From Paenibacillus dokdonensis (lineage in GTDB: Bacteria; Bacillota; Bacilli; Paenibacillales; Paenibacillaceae): a stretch of 64,000 bases of DNA. A model generated the notes under the pieces. It was not told the origin of the DNA and searched no databases. It saw nothing but the letters and a program-made list of their open reading frames with translations. The position numbers were made by a program, and so were the translations under genes. Shown one piece after another: positions 1-9,775 of this stretch. The stretch is taken from NCBI RefSeq assembly GCF_004916975.1, contig NZ_STGQ01000001.1:3155674-3219673 (forward strand), given 5' to 3'. Position 1 is the first letter of the stretch. Every line of letters begins with the position of its first letter.

Positions 1-476
1 GCGCCTGTTCCGCTTTCGGATTTCGGAGGATCAGATGCCGCCGTTGTAAGGTATACCGTTTGGTTTGCCCCATCCCAGCTCACATGAATTCCCATCTGTT
101 CACTGACAAAACGTACAGGAACGACCACAATGTTGTTTTGCAGGAGCGGAGGGTTGTCTAAGCTTAATTTTTTTCCATTTACTGTAGCATTCTTTTGATT
201 CACAATCAGCTCAATTGACTTGCTGTCCTTGCTGATCAGAACCTTTTGCGATTTCTGCTCCCACTTCACATCGAACCCAAGGTTTTCACCGATCACACGG
301 AAAGGAACCATGGTACTGCCATTCACATTCGTAACCTTGGTATCTTTAGAAACTTTCAGCTCGTTCCCGTCCAGTATAATCTGAACATTCCCTGCCGCGG
401 CAGCTGCCCGATCCTGAACAGACACCATCATGACGATAAACAGTAACAAAAACAATAAAAATCCGGTTTTTTTCAT
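1..476 (-). CDS. Secreted copper-amine-oxidase-like N-terminal domain protein (partial)
   Basis: The reading frame starts at ATG 476 behind GAGGTGG and stays open to the window edge, so the C-terminus is missing. Residues 1-28 form a signal peptide (MKKTGFLLFLLLF core, Ala-rich end). What follows has two repeats of the pattern (hydrophobic)VPxRx(V/I)xExxG...W: VPFRVIGENLGFDVKW and VPVRFVSEQMGIHVSW. This is the Cu_amine_oxidN1 family, common on surface-exposed or secreted proteins of Paenibacillus. The domain alone does not tell the enzyme activity; the function lies in the unseen C-terminal part. A stem-type exported protein is the safe call. Confidence 0.8.
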   Translation of the reverse strand, partial: MKKTGFLLFLLLFIVMMVSVQDRAAAAAGNVQIILDGNELKVSKDTKVTNVNGSTMVPFRVIGENLGFDVKWEQKSQKVLISKDSKSIELIVNQKNATVNGKKLSLDNPPLLQNNIVVVPVRFVSEQMGIHVSWDGANQTVYLTTAASDPPKSESGTG

Positions 477-646
477 TATCCACCTCTGCCAAACTAAATT
501 TTTTGCCGATTCTTGGGCATGAAAAACAAATATATATAAAAAAAATCATTATCATCGGAATATAGGACAATATTCGCCACCAGGAACCCATTTTCCTCCT
601 GGAACATTTCATTTTTTTACCTTTTTCAATTTTTCCTGTGCTCAAC

Positions 647-689
647 AAAAAAAGACTTCTATATCCCGCGAAGGAAATATAGAAGCCTT
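647..689 (-). terminator. Intrinsic terminator of leuCD
   Basis: On the minus strand the arms GGCTTCTATAT and ATATAGAAGTC enclose a CC/TTCG/GG tip and are followed by seven T. It lies about 30 nt past the leuD stop. The remaining 477-646 stretch, upstream of the secreted protein, shows no gene; it must hold that gene's promoter. Confidence 0.85.
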
Positions 690-718
690 CCAATTTTAAA
701 GATCAGGCGCAGGCAAGA

Positions 719-1321
719 TTAAGCAAACAGATGCGAAGCATGCTTTTGCTCGTATGTGGAAATCTCATCTTCATGTTGAAGAGTCAAACCAATGTCATCC
801 AGACCCTGCAAAAGGAATTGGCGGCGGTGCTCATCAAGCTCAAAATCGATATGAAGACCTTCGCTATCGGTAATTGTCTTATTATCCAGATCTACGTTCA
901 GCTGATATCCTTCTTGAGCTGCAGTGTGCTGGAACAAATCCTCCACCTGCTCTTCAGAGAGCTTGATCGGCAGAATACCATTTTTGAAACAGTTATTATA
1001 GAAAATATCCGCAAAGGATGGGGCAATGACGCATTTAAAGCCATAGTCCATGATTGCCCATGGTGCATGCTCACGGGAAGATCCGCAGCCAAAGTTGGCA
1101 CGGGAAATCAGGATTGAAGCGCCCTTGTAGCGCGGCTGGTTCAGGGAGAAATTGGGGATCTCATTCCCTTGCTCATCAAATCTCCATTCGAAGAACAGAA
1201 ACTGTCCGAAGCCGGTGCGTTCGATCCTTTTCAAAAACTGTTTAGGGATAATGGCATCCGTATCCACGTTCACCCGGTCTACCGGGGCAACAAGGCCTGT
1301 TAATTTAGTAAAAGCTTCCAT
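719..1321 (-). CDS. leuD: 3-isopropylmalate dehydratase small subunit
   Basis: LeuD, the swivelling small subunit of isopropylmalate isomerase, which with LeuC interconverts 2- and 3-isopropylmalate in leucine synthesis. The 200-residue length is normal for the bacterial family. The family signature [13 protein letters not shown] is present near residue 75. The start ATG 1321 has AGGAGGAGAA upstream. It follows leuC after 14 nt, so the two subunits are co-translated, and it ends the transcript at the hairpin just downstream. No leuA, leuB or ilv genes are next to it. Confidence 0.95.
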   Translation of the reverse strand: MEAFTKLTGLVAPVDRVNVDTDAIIPKQFLKRIERTGFGQFLFFEWRFDEQGNEIPNFSLNQPRYKGASILISRANFGCGSSREHAPWAIMDYGFKCVIAPSFADIFYNNCFKNGILPIKLSEEQVEDLFQHTAAQEGYQLNVDLDNKTITDSEGLHIDFELDEHRRQFLLQGLDDIGLTLQHEDEISTYEQKHASHLFA

Positions 1322-1335
1322 GTCTGTTCTCCTCC

Positions 1336-2757
1336 TTAGCTAACCACATCAGATTTAATATTCCATTCGCGGACATCTGTAAACCGGCCTTTGATCGCTG
1401 CAGCAGCAGCCATGGCAGGTGAAACCAGATGCGTCCGTCCACCGCGTCCTTGACGTCCTTCAAAGTTACGGTTTGAGGTCGAAGCACAGCGTTGTCCAGG
1501 CTGAAGCACATCCGGATTCATCGCCAGACACATACTGCAGCCGGCATCGCGCCATTCAAAACCTGCTTCAACAAAGATTTTGTCGAGACCTTCAGCTTCG
1601 GCTTGAAGCTTCACACGTCCGGATCCAGGAACGACAATGGCTGTCACCTGATCCGATACCTTATAGCCTTTGGCTACTTCAGCAGCCGCGCGAAGATCTT
1701 CAATCCGTCCATTGGTGCAGGAGCCGATAAATACATAATCGACTGGAATTTCATTCATAGGTGTGCCTGGTACCAGACCCATATATTCGATGGCTTTTTC
1801 AGCAGCCTTGCGTTCATTTTCAGTTGGCAATTCGGAAGGTACAGGTACTTTTGATGTGATGTCTGTCCCCATGCCCGGGCTTGTGCCCCAGGTCACTTGA
1901 GGGATCAAGGACTCCATATCAAACTCAAGAACCAAATCGTATGCAGCGCCTTCGTCGGTCACAAGCTGCTTCCATTCTTCAACACGGCTGTCATAATCAC
2001 TGCCTGCCGGCACATGCTGGCGACCACGAAGATACTCGAATGTAGTCTCATCCGGTGCGATCATACCAGCGCGTGCTCCACCTTCGATGGACATATTACA
2101 TACCGTCATACGTTCTTCCATCGTCAGCTCACGAATCGCTTCACCAGTGTATTCAATAACATAGCCAGTTGCAAAATCCGTGCCATATTTAGCGATTACG
2201 CCAAGGATCATGTCTTTTGCGGTGATGCCGGCTTTACGTTTACCTACAAAGCGGACTTCCATCGTTTTGGCTTTTGCCTGCTGCAAGCATTGTGTCGCGA
2301 GGACATGCTCAACTTCGCTGGTTCCGATACCGAACGCCAGAGCGCCGAAAGCACCGTGTGTAGAAGTATGGCTGTCACCGCAAACGATCGTTTTGCCAGG
2401 ATGTGTTAAACCCAGCTCAGGTCCCATAACATGCACGACGCCTTGATCAATCGTATCAAGATCAAACAGTGTGACGCCGAAATCACGGCAGTTTTGAGTG
2501 AGGGTATCGATCTGCTGCTTGGAAATCGGGTCTTTAATGTTGAAACGGTCTTTGGTTGGTACATTGTGGTCCATGGTAGCAAAGGTCAGCTCAGGGCGGC
2601 GAACCTTGCGTCCGCTGAGGCGAAGTCCTTCAAACGCCTGCGGGGAAGTTACTTCATGGACGAGATGCAAATCGATGTAAAGGATACTCGGCTTGCCTGC
2701 TTCCTGATGAATAACGTGGTTATCCCAAATTTTCTCAAACATTGTTCTTTTACTCAT
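1336..2757 (-). CDS. leuC: 3-isopropylmalate dehydratase large subunit
   Basis: LeuC, the [4Fe-4S] aconitase-fold large subunit, 473 residues. Cluster and active-site motifs are visible: [18 protein letters not shown], the [11 protein letters not shown] cysteine segment and the GCSMC pair near the C-terminus. ATG 2757 ([11 protein letters not shown]) was chosen because GAGGTGAAAAAG sits right before it and homologues begin there; an upstream in-frame extension of 68 residues is AT-rich leader, not protein. First gene of a leuCD operon divergent from a LysR regulator. Confidence 0.95.
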   Translation of the reverse strand: MSKRTMFEKIWDNHVIHQEAGKPSILYIDLHLVHEVTSPQAFEGLRLSGRKVRRPELTFATMDHNVPTKDRFNIKDPISKQQIDTLTQNCRDFGVTLFDLDTIDQGVVHVMGPELGLTHPGKTIVCGDSHTSTHGAFGALAFGIGTSEVEHVLATQCLQQAKAKTMEVRFVGKRKAGITAKDMILGVIAKYGTDFATGYVIEYTGEAIRELTMEERMTVCNMSIEGGARAGMIAPDETTFEYLRGRQHVPAGSDYDSRVEEWKQLVTDEGAAYDLVLEFDMESLIPQVTWGTSPGMGTDITSKVPVPSELPTENERKAAEKAIEYMGLVPGTPMNEIPVDYVFIGSCTNGRIEDLRAAAEVAKGYKVSDQVTAIVVPGSGRVKLQAEAEGLDKIFVEAGFEWRDAGCSMCLAMNPDVLQPGQRCASTSNRNFEGRQGRGGRTHLVSPAMAAAAAIKGRFTDVREWNIKSDVVS

Positions 2758-2940
2758 CTTTTTCACCTCATCATGGTTATACGTCCTTGGAAGAGCACCG
2801 GAGTGCGGTATCTCTTGAATGAAATAAATATAGCATTTCACTCTTAATTGTTCCAAGATATAATATCTATAAAAGTAATAGGAAATAACTATGAGCATAA
2901 TCATGTAAACCGACAAATCAAAACGATAGGACCGATGAAT
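2758..2940. promoter_or_regulatory. Divergent leuC / lysR control region
   Basis: This 183-nt AT-rich gap separates leuC from the divergent LysR gene. It contains several ATA/TAT-type inverted half-sites around 2868-2910, including ATAGGAAATAACTAT, of the kind LysR proteins bind (short dyads with T and A at the ends). The placement fits autoregulation and control of leuCD, but the exact operator cannot be fixed by eye. Confidence 0.4.
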
Positions 2941-3855
2941 ATGGAACTGAGACAACTCCAATATGCCTTACAAATCGCTTCGGAGCGAAATTTTTCCCGG
3001 GCAGCCGAAAAGCTGCATATCGCCCAGCCATCCTTAAGCCAACAGCTCTCCAAGCTTGAAAAGGAGCTCGGGGTGCTTCTTTTTCAGCGGAATACCAGTA
3101 CCGTTGAGCTTACCCATGCCGGCTCGCTATTTATGGATCAGGCTCAAAAGATCATGGATGCCGTAGAGCTGCTGCGCCAGGAAATGTCAGATATCTCCCA
3201 GCTTAGAGGGGGAAAGGTTATGGTCGGTAGTATGCCGATTACGGGTGCCCACCTGCTCCCCCATGTCCTTCCTTCCTTTAAACAAAAATATCCCGAGATT
3301 GAAATTGCATTACTTGAAGATTCATCCATGAATCTGGAAAAGCTGACAGCCGGAGGTAAAACTGATTTGAGTCTGCTCTCCCTCCCGCTGCAGGAGCCTT
3401 CCCTTACCTATGAAATTATTGGGGAAGAAAAAATAGATCTTGCGGTCCCGGCCGGCCACCCGCTTGCGGAGAGAGCCAAGGGCGGCAAACCTGTACCTGT
3501 CCGCATTGAAGAGCTGAGCGGAGAATCATTTATCGTTCTGAAAAAAGGACAGGGGTTCCGCAAGATCACATTCGACCTGTGTCAAAAGGCGGGGTTTGAA
3601 CCGAAGGTGGTATTCGAGAGCAATAACATGGAAACCATTCAATCACTGGTAGCAACGGGAATGGGGATTACCTTGGTGCCAAGGTTTATCTCACGCTCTT
3701 CGAGAAGTGAATTTGTCCCCGTCTACTTGCCCCTTGCCGAACCCGTTCCGAGCCGGACACTCGTGATCGCTTATCGGCGCGGCCGCTATCTGTCCAAAGC
3801 AGCTGAGGCTTTTATCGATACCTTTAAAGAAACCATGCAGGAGTTAGTGAAATAA
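2941..3855 (+). CDS. LysR-family transcriptional regulator
   Basis: A 304-residue LysR protein. Residues 1-60 are the winged helix-turn-helix ([20 protein letters not shown]...LGVLLFQR), and 90-295 the periplasmic-binding-like effector domain. MELRQLQYA at 2941 is the usual family N-terminus and has AGGA nine bases upstream; an ATG two codons earlier is possible. Divergence from leuCD suggests it controls them. CcpC, the LysR repressor of aconitase in Bacillus, is an analogous case, but the effector here is unknown. Confidence 0.88.
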   Translation: MELRQLQYALQIASERNFSRAAEKLHIAQPSLSQQLSKLEKELGVLLFQRNTSTVELTHAGSLFMDQAQKIMDAVELLRQEMSDISQLRGGKVMVGSMPITGAHLLPHVLPSFKQKYPEIEIALLEDSSMNLEKLTAGGKTDLSLLSLPLQEPSLTYEIIGEEKIDLAVPAGHPLAERAKGGKPVPVRIEELSGESFIVLKKGQGFRKITFDLCQKAGFEPKVVFESNNMETIQSLVATGMGITLVPRFISRSSRSEFVPVYLPLAEPVPSRTLVIAYRRGRYLSKAAEAFIDTFKETMQELVK

Positions 3856-3873
3856 GCTTCACCTAAATAGAAG

Positions 3874-3904
3874 AAGGCCCCTGATTCCTCAGGAGCCTTT
3901 TTTC
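3874..3904. terminator. Bidirectional terminator between lysR and mtnU
   Basis: Stem GGCcCCTGA / TCAGGaGCC with a TTCC loop, followed by six T on the plus strand and preceded by A-rich sequence. It lies between two convergent genes and probably serves both. Confidence 0.8.
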
Positions 3905-3910
3905 CGCCTA

Positions 3911-4726
3911 TTATTTATCCGTATACATCTCAGGCCGGCGGTCTGCAAACACGGGGATCCGTCCCCGGACCTCATCTACCAGCTCCGGTGAGATCAGACC
4001 CGTTACAATTTCCTCCGATTCGCTGCCCTCAGCCACAATTTCACCCCAAGGATCAATGATCAGGGAATGACCGAAGAAATCCGTTCCCCGGCTGCTGCCC
4101 ACACGGTTGCAGGCAATCACATACATCTGATTTTCAATGGCCCTTGCCATCAAAAGCGTACGCCAGTGATGAAGGCGCGGATGCGGCCATTCGGCAGGTA
4201 CGATAAGCATCTTTGTGCCGCCAAGTGCCAGGCTTCGGGCAAGCTCAGGGAAACGGATGTCGTAACAGATGGAAGCCCCAACCTTGAATCCTTCCAAATC
4301 AAAGGTAACCACAGCCTCACCAGCCGTTAAATGCTTCTCTTCATCCATCAGCCTGAATAAATGCAGCTTGGAATATTCTCCGACCTGCTGGCCATTCCGA
4401 TCAAAGGCATACATCGTATTAAAGATTTGATCCCCTTTTTTGACAGCAACCGATCCGCCCACAATCATGACATGATGTTTTTTGGCGAAAGACGACAGCC
4501 ATGTCCGGGATTCCTTTCCTTCCGGATCAGCGATATCCTGAATTTGCTCCAATGCATATCCGGTATTCCACATTTCAGGCAGTACCAGAAGATCGGGCTT
4601 CGATTCACCCTGTATGGCCTTCTCCAATAATTCCTCAATATGTGCTTTATTCGCTTGCGGACTGCCTATTTCAATATCCGCCTGAATCAAGGCGACAGCC
4701 AGCTGGTTCTCATCCATATGTCCCAT
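3911..4726 (-). CDS. mtnU: Nitrilase-superfamily amidase, probable omega-amidase of methionine salvage
   Basis: 271-residue carbon-nitrogen hydrolase. The catalytic Glu-Lys-Cys triad is visible as E51 (LVLPEMWNTGY), K120 (EYSKLHLF) and C154 (GASICYDIRFPE). ATG 4726 is preceded by AAGGAGG. It is divergent from an mtnE-type aminotransferase, as mtnU neighbours mtnE (mtnV) in Bacillus. There the pair is thought to transaminate ketomethiobutyrate with glutamine and hydrolyse the resulting 2-oxoglutaramate. The role in salvage is inferred from this context; the family alone would only give an amidase. Confidence 0.8.
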   Translation of the reverse strand: MGHMDENQLAVALIQADIEIGSPQANKAHIEELLEKAIQGESKPDLLVLPEMWNTGYALEQIQDIADPEGKESRTWLSSFAKKHHVMIVGGSVAVKKGDQIFNTMYAFDRNGQQVGEYSKLHLFRLMDEEKHLTAGEAVVTFDLEGFKVGASICYDIRFPELARSLALGGTKMLIVPAEWPHPRLHHWRTLLMARAIENQMYVIACNRVGSSRGTDFFGHSLIIDPWGEIVAEGSESEEIVTGLISPELVDEVRGRIPVFADRRPEMYTDK

Positions 4727-4909
4727 GTTTTTCCTCCTTGCACCCTATAAAACCAGGAGATGGACCTGCATGGTCCATCATATTGTATTCCATCATAAAT
4801 GTATCGAAAGGATCGGGCAAGAGCTGGCTATTCCCTCTATACACCCCGGATAAATCATGTTAGATTAAATCTATTCTATTTTGAAGCAAGAACCGGAGTG
4901 ATGAATATA

Positions 4910-6118
4910 ATGAAACCGACAGACAACCCTTCATATCAATCGGCTTTTCATATTAAACCCGCAGAAGTGATGAACCAGCTGCCTACACAATTTTTTGCCA
5001 CTCTTGTACAAAAAGTGAACCGTGAAATCAACGCAGGCCATGATGTAATTAATTTGGGACAAGGCAATCCTGACACACCGACACCGGGCCACATCGTGAA
5101 AGCTGTTCAGGAAGCAGCCGCCAATCCGCTCTATCATAAATATTCGCCTTTTACAGGCTTTAGCTTCCTGAAGGAAGCCATTGCGAAGCGTTATCTGGAG
5201 GATTACGGCGTGGAGCTCGATCCTGAAACCGAGGTAGCCGTTCTGTTCGGCGGCAAAACCGGACTTGTACAGCTCCCGCAAATTTTGCTCAATTCCGGCG
5301 ATCTTTGCCTGGTTCCTGATCCGGGCTACCCGGATTATTGGTCTGGTGTGGCCCTTGCTAAAGCTGAAATGTCCTTTATGCCACTACGTAAAGATAATGC
5401 CTTCCTGCCGGACTTTGGAAGCATTTCCGAGGCTGACCGTCGACGGGCGAAGCTGATGTTCCTGAACTATCCGAATAATCCGACTTCCGCTACGGCACCT
5501 TTGTCTTTTTATGAGGATACCGTCAAATTTGCTGCAGAAAATGGCATTGTCGTGGCCAGCGATTTCGCTTACGGCGCCATCGGATTTGACGGACAGCGCC
5601 CGGTGAGCTTCCTTCAGGCACCGCATGCCAAGGAAGTCGGGGTTGAGTTCTACACCCTCTCCAAAACCTATAACATGGCAGGCTGGCGCGTGGGCTTTGC
5701 CCTCGGCAACCGCGAGATCATCTCAATGATCAACCTGCTCCAGGATCATATCTATGTCAGCTTGTTCGGCGGTATTCAGGCTGCGGCAGCCGAGGCTCTA
5801 ACCGCTTCCCAAGAATGCGTGTATGAGCTGGTCAAGCGCTACGAATCCCGTAGAAATGCGTTTTTCACAGGTCTGGCCGACATCGGCTGGCAGGCTGAGA
5901 AGCCTGGAGGCTCTTTTTTCAGCTGGCTGCCTGTGCCCAAAGGATATACCTCCACATCCTTCGCTGATCTGCTGCTTCAAGAAGCCAAGGTTGCTGTTGC
6001 ACCGGGCATCGGTTTCGGTGAGCATGGCGAAGGCTATGTCCGCGTGGGGCTGCTGACTTCCGAAGAAAGGCTTCAGGAGGCTGCAAGACGGATCGGAGAG
6101 CTTAAACTTTTTAAATAA
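4910..6118 (+). CDS. mtnE: Methionine-salvage aminotransferase
   Basis: Class I/II PLP aminotransferase, about 402 residues, strongly resembling Bacillus MtnE, which converts 4-methylthio-2-oxobutyrate to methionine. Visible motifs are NLGQGNPDTPTP, DPGYPDYWSG, LNYPNNPT, the PLP lysine in YTLSKTYNMAGWRVGF, and the end GEGYVRVGLLTSEERL. ATG 4910 (MKPTDN) has CGGAG 11 nt upstream; ATG 4901 is an alternative. It lies just before the proline T-box, and no terminator is obvious between them. Confidence 0.88.
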   Translation: MKPTDNPSYQSAFHIKPAEVMNQLPTQFFATLVQKVNREINAGHDVINLGQGNPDTPTPGHIVKAVQEAAANPLYHKYSPFTGFSFLKEAIAKRYLEDYGVELDPETEVAVLFGGKTGLVQLPQILLNSGDLCLVPDPGYPDYWSGVALAKAEMSFMPLRKDNAFLPDFGSISEADRRRAKLMFLNYPNNPTSATAPLSFYEDTVKFAAENGIVVASDFAYGAIGFDGQRPVSFLQAPHAKEVGVEFYTLSKTYNMAGWRVGFALGNREIISMINLLQDHIYVSLFGGIQAAAAEALTASQECVYELVKRYESRRNAFFTGLADIGWQAEKPGGSFFSWLPVPKGYTSTSFADLLLQEAKVAVAPGIGFGEHGEGYVRVGLLTSEERLQEAARRIGELKLFK

Positions 6119-6185
6119 CTATTTTGCAAACCAGGATATTCCGTGGTATTCTATGTGAAATAACGGGTTTTCCATACCTCATAAA

Positions 6186-6419
6186 ACGTGACGACGGGAC
6201 CAGTACGAGCTATATATCGCGAAAATAGAGAGTAAATTCCACCGGCTGAAAGAATTTACCCGATTCGCTCCGAATCCTACCCCTGAACGGCCCGCATTAA
6301 CCTGTGGGACAGTGCCTTCTGTTACAAGGCCTTAAGCCGGATGATTCACATCATCAATAAAGGTGGTACCGCGGAAGTGAAGCTTTCGTCCTTTAACCAA
6401 AAGGATGAAGGCTTTTTTT
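6186..6419 (+). promoter_or_regulatory. T-box leader, proline (CCU) specifier
   Basis: Classic T-box RNA: the stem I start has ACCAGTACGAG and an AGAGAG motif near 6226. The specifier segment GAATCCTACC puts CCT (Pro) at 6276-6278 directly before ACC, the usual arrangement. The T-box core AAAGGTGGTACCGCGG is at 6358-6374. An intrinsic terminator follows at 6380-6419 (CTTTCGTCCTTT / AAAGGATGAAGG, then seven T). Uncharged tRNA-Pro should pair with CCU and with the core and favour antitermination into proB. B. subtilis proBA carries a similar leader. Confidence 0.93.
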
Positions 6420-6475
6420 GTTTTAAGTATGAAAATGTTCGAATTCCTATACCTATGAAATGGAAGTGATGACAT

Positions 6476-7579
6476 ATGTCGACGCGAGTCGTCGTCAAAA
6501 TTGGAAGCAGCTCACTCACATCCGTCGAAGGTGGCCTCAGCCGTGATGCTGTAGCATTTTTCGCGAGTGAAATTGCTGCTTTGAAACAAGCTGGCTGTGA
6601 AATTCTGCTGGTTACCTCCGGAGCCGTTGCTGCTGGATTCCGTGCGATTGGTTATAGCTTCCGCCCCAAGCTTCTGCATGAAAAGCAAGCTGCGGCGGCC
6701 GTTGGCCAGGCACTGCTAATGCAGGCTTATCAGGAGGCTTTTGCCTCCCATGGCATTACAACCGCGCAAATCCTCCTCACCCGTACGGATTTCGGAAACC
6801 GCAAACGGATGAATAATGCCGGCATGACGATTGAAGAACTGCTGAAGCAAGGCTCCATCCCGATCATTAATGAAAATGACACCGTGTCGATTGATGAGCT
6901 GAAGTTTGGTGACAATGATACCTTATCCGCACTGGTAGCCAACCTGGTGAAGGCACAGCAGCTTCTCATTCTGACCGACATGGACGGATTATACACAGGT
7001 GACCCCCGTAAACATCCGAATGCGGTGCGTTTCGATCATGTTGAAGAGATCACCGAAGAGATCTATTCCATCGCCGGAGGAGCCGGATCTTCCGTTGGTA
7101 CCGGTGGTATGCGTTCCAAAATCGATGCCGCCAAAATCGCCACGCGCGGGGGTGTCCCCGTATTTGTAGGCAAAGTGGACTCAGGCGGCGATTTGCAAAA
7201 CGCCGTTTCGGGCCAAGGCCGAGGAACCTATTTCGATACCCGCCTTCACTCATTGCCGATGAAAAAGCAGTGGCTTGGATTTATGTCTACGCCGCTTGGT
7301 TTTCTGAGGGTTGATCCGGGTGCGGAGCAAGCCTTGGTAAACGGTGGACACAGCCTTTTGCCCGTTGGCATCAAAGAGGTTGAAGGGCATTTTCAGACAG
7401 GCGATGTTGTTGAAGTGCTTAATCTGGATGGAACTGTTCTTGGACGCGGAATTGTGAACTATGACGATGAGCAGCTGCGCCGGATTCAGGGCATGAGCAG
7501 CTCTGAGGTCATTCAAACACTGGAGCTGGTCCATCGTCTCGAAGTGATTCACAGAGATGAATGGATTACATTAAAATAA
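6476..7579 (+). CDS. proB: Glutamate 5-kinase with PUA domain
   Basis: First enzyme of proline synthesis: ATP-dependent phosphorylation of glutamate. 367 residues, the two-domain form. The amino-acid-kinase domain (about 1-255) shows VVKIGSSSLT, SGAVAAGF, NENDTVSIDELKFGDND, TDMDGLYTGDPR and GGMRSKIDAAKIA. The C-terminal 275-367 is a PUA domain. ATG 6476 has GGAAGTGA upstream. It is first in the T-box-controlled unit and 36 nt before proA, its partner in gamma-glutamyl-phosphate channelling. Confidence 0.96.
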   Translation: MSTRVVVKIGSSSLTSVEGGLSRDAVAFFASEIAALKQAGCEILLVTSGAVAAGFRAIGYSFRPKLLHEKQAAAAVGQALLMQAYQEAFASHGITTAQILLTRTDFGNRKRMNNAGMTIEELLKQGSIPIINENDTVSIDELKFGDNDTLSALVANLVKAQQLLILTDMDGLYTGDPRKHPNAVRFDHVEEITEEIYSIAGGAGSSVGTGGMRSKIDAAKIATRGGVPVFVGKVDSGGDLQNAVSGQGRGTYFDTRLHSLPMKKQWLGFMSTPLGFLRVDPGAEQALVNGGHSLLPVGIKEVEGHFQTGDVVEVLNLDGTVLGRGIVNYDDEQLRRIQGMSSSEVIQTLELVHRLEVIHRDEWITLK

Positions 7580-7615
7580 TGAGGATTCGCAGGCCCTACA
7601 AAAAAGGAGGCTTAT

Positions 7616-8866
7616 ATGATGAGTGAAATAACAATGAAAGCCGGGAAAGCCCGTTCCGCCTCGGCTGTGCTGAACAGGCTCAGTACCAATCAAAAAAATG
7701 ATGCACTTCAGTTGATGGCTGACAGCTTACGTAAGCATAAGGACGACATTATTGCAGCCAACCAGGAAGACCTTGAGCGCGGCCGTGCACAAGGCACATC
7801 TCCTTCCCTGCTGGACCGCCTTGCCCTAAATCCGCAGCGAATTGAAGCCATTGCCGAAGGGCTGGAGCAGATAATCATGCTGCCCGACCCAGTCGGAGAT
7901 GTACTCGACAGCTTTGAACGCCCTAACGGATTGCAAATCACTAAAGTACGTGTCCCTCTCGGGGTCATCGGTATTATATATGAAGCGCGGCCTAACGTTA
8001 CGGTCGATGCTGCAGGACTTTGTCTGAAGGCAGGCAATGCAGTCGTTTTGCGCGGGGGCTCGTCTGCGCTGTCGTCCAATCGTAAAATCGTGGAAGTACT
8101 ACAATCTGCCCTATCAGCGTCGCCACTGCCCGCGGATGCGATTCAATTGATTGAAAGTGCGGATCGCTCGTCCGTTGATGAAATGCTGAAGCTGAACGGC
8201 ATGCTGGATGTGATTATTCCCCGCGGCGGCCAATCGCTGATCCGTAACGTCGTGGAGAACGCCACCGTTCCCGTTATTGAGACAGGTGCAGGCATCTGTC
8301 ATACTTATGTGGATGAAACGGCAGAGCCTGCCATGGCTGAGGCCATTGCGGTCAACGCCAAAGTTCAGCGGCCTTCGGTCTGCAATTCCATGGAGACGTT
8401 GCTCGTAAACACGCGCTTTGCTGCAGCCCATCTGGAGCATCTTGCAGATCAGCTGAAAAACTCCGGCGTAGAGATTCGCGGCTGCACTGAAACCGTCAAG
8501 CTCATACCTTGGGCTGTACCCGCTGAGGAGCAAGATTTTGCAACAGAATATAACGACTATATTTTAAATATAAAATTGGTCGATACTCTAGATGAGGCCA
8601 TGGATCATATTTCCCGCTTCAGTACCAAGCATTCGGAGTGCATTGTTACCGAAAATACAGCAAACGCCGAGCGCTTCCTTCAGGAAGTCGACGCGGCTGC
8701 AGTCTATCACAACGCTTCCACCCGGTTCACGGACGGATTTGAATTCGGCTTCGGCGCGGAGATCGGAATCAGTACCCAAAAGCTTCATGCACGCGGTCCG
8801 ATGGGACTTCCTGCATTGACGTCAACCAAATACATCATCCATGGCAAAGGACAAATTCGCGGGTAG
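7616..8866 (+). CDS. proA: Gamma-glutamyl phosphate reductase
   Basis: NADPH-dependent reduction of gamma-glutamyl phosphate to glutamate semialdehyde, ALDH fold, 416 residues. The catalytic Cys is in VQRPSVCNSMETLL; KAGNAVVLRGG and the C-terminal DGFEFGFGAEIGIS motif are also present. AAAAAAGGAGG precedes tandem ATGs at 7616 and 7619; either may start. It lies between proB and proC. Confidence 0.96.
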   Translation: MMSEITMKAGKARSASAVLNRLSTNQKNDALQLMADSLRKHKDDIIAANQEDLERGRAQGTSPSLLDRLALNPQRIEAIAEGLEQIIMLPDPVGDVLDSFERPNGLQITKVRVPLGVIGIIYEARPNVTVDAAGLCLKAGNAVVLRGGSSALSSNRKIVEVLQSALSASPLPADAIQLIESADRSSVDEMLKLNGMLDVIIPRGGQSLIRNVVENATVPVIETGAGICHTYVDETAEPAMAEAIAVNAKVQRPSVCNSMETLLVNTRFAAAHLEHLADQLKNSGVEIRGCTETVKLIPWAVPAEEQDFATEYNDYILNIKLVDTLDEAMDHISRFSTKHSECIVTENTANAERFLQEVDAAAVYHNASTRFTDGFEFGFGAEIGISTQKLHARGPMGLPALTSTKYIIHGKGQIRG

Positions 8867-8914
8867 CTTTCGCTGCAACATCTAATCGAAGCACCTGCTG
8901 GGAGGATGAACAAA

Positions 8915-9775
8915 ATGAGTCAACAACAAGCGATGATTACAGATCCGATCACCTTTTACGGTGCCGGATCAATGGCTGAGGCGATAGTGAAAGGGCTGAT
9001 CGGCAAGTCTGTTCTGCAGCCATCCGATATTATGATGCTGAACCGCAGCAACACTCGCCGTTTGGAAGAGCTGCAGCAGCTATATGGCGTACAGGTCAGC
9101 AACAATGCCGACAAACTGCATGATATTTTGCAGAGCTCTCCGGTGATTGTGCTCGCCATTAAGCCCAAAGACGCGGGGGAGGTTCTCAGAAACCTGGGTC
9201 CTCTGCTCTCAGAAGATACACTCATTGTTTCGGTCATTGCCGGCCTGACCATCCGGACCATTCAAGACCTTTTGGGACGGAAGCAGCCGGTTGCGCGTAC
9301 GATGCCGAATACTTCAAGCTCCATTGGACTCGGTGCAACAGGTATTTCTTATTCGAAGGAAATCAACGACCGGCAGCGGCAGACGGTTATGACCCTTTTC
9401 GGCGCCGTAGGAACCGTCACCATTGTCGAAGAAGACAAACTTGAGGTGCTCACAGGCATTTCCGGCAGCGGCCCAGCCTACATCTACTATATGATGGAAG
9501 CTATGATGGCTGCCGGTATCCGTGGTGGCTTGACTCCCCAGCAGTGCCGGGAGCTGACCGTGCAAACGGTATTGGGTGCAGCCCGTATGGTCCAATTGAC
9601 CGGCGAAGAGCCGGCAGCGCTTAGAGCCAAGGTAACTTCCCCTAACGGATCTACGCAGGCAGCAATCGAGACATTGGATAAAGGCGATTTCTTTGAAACG
9701 GTGATTGCTGCCGTGGCCCGCTGCGCGGAACGCTCAAAAGAAATGGGAGCCGCTTTGAAGGAGGGGATTTCATGA
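8915..9775 (+). CDS. proC: Pyrroline-5-carboxylate reductase
   Basis: Last step of proline synthesis, NAD(P)H reduction of P5C; 286 residues. Rossmann motif FYGAGSMAEAIVKGL at the N-terminus and the family signature SGSGPAYIYYMMEAM near residue 180. ATG 8915 (MSQQQA) is preferred because GGGAGG lies nine bases before it; ATG 8906 directly abuts that ribosome site. Its TGA overlaps the mtnW ATG by four bases, coupling the proline and salvage genes translationally. Confidence 0.95.
   Translation: MSQQQAMITDPITFYGAGSMAEAIVKGLIGKSVLQPSDIMMLNRSNTRRLEELQQLYGVQVSNNADKLHDILQSSPVIVLAIKPKDAGEVLRNLGPLLSEDTLIVSVIAGLTIRTIQDLLGRKQPVARTMPNTSSSIGLGATGISYSKEINDRQRQTVMTLFGAVGTVTIVEEDKLEVLTGISGSGPAYIYYMMEAMMAAGIRGGLTPQQCRELTVQTVLGAARMVQLTGEEPAALRAKVTSPNGSTQAAIETLDKGDFFETVIAAVARCAERSKEMGAALKEGIS

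Noticed and set aside
346..693. 115-codon minus-strand frame near the left edge
   Set aside because: It runs through the leuCD terminator and the signal-peptide start of the copper-amine-oxidase-domain protein in another frame; the latter has the real ribosome site and domain repeats.
4727..4909. Possible SAM (S-box) riboswitch before mtnE/mtnU
   Set aside because: None of the conserved S-box core segments nor a terminator hairpin is present in the 183-nt divergent region.
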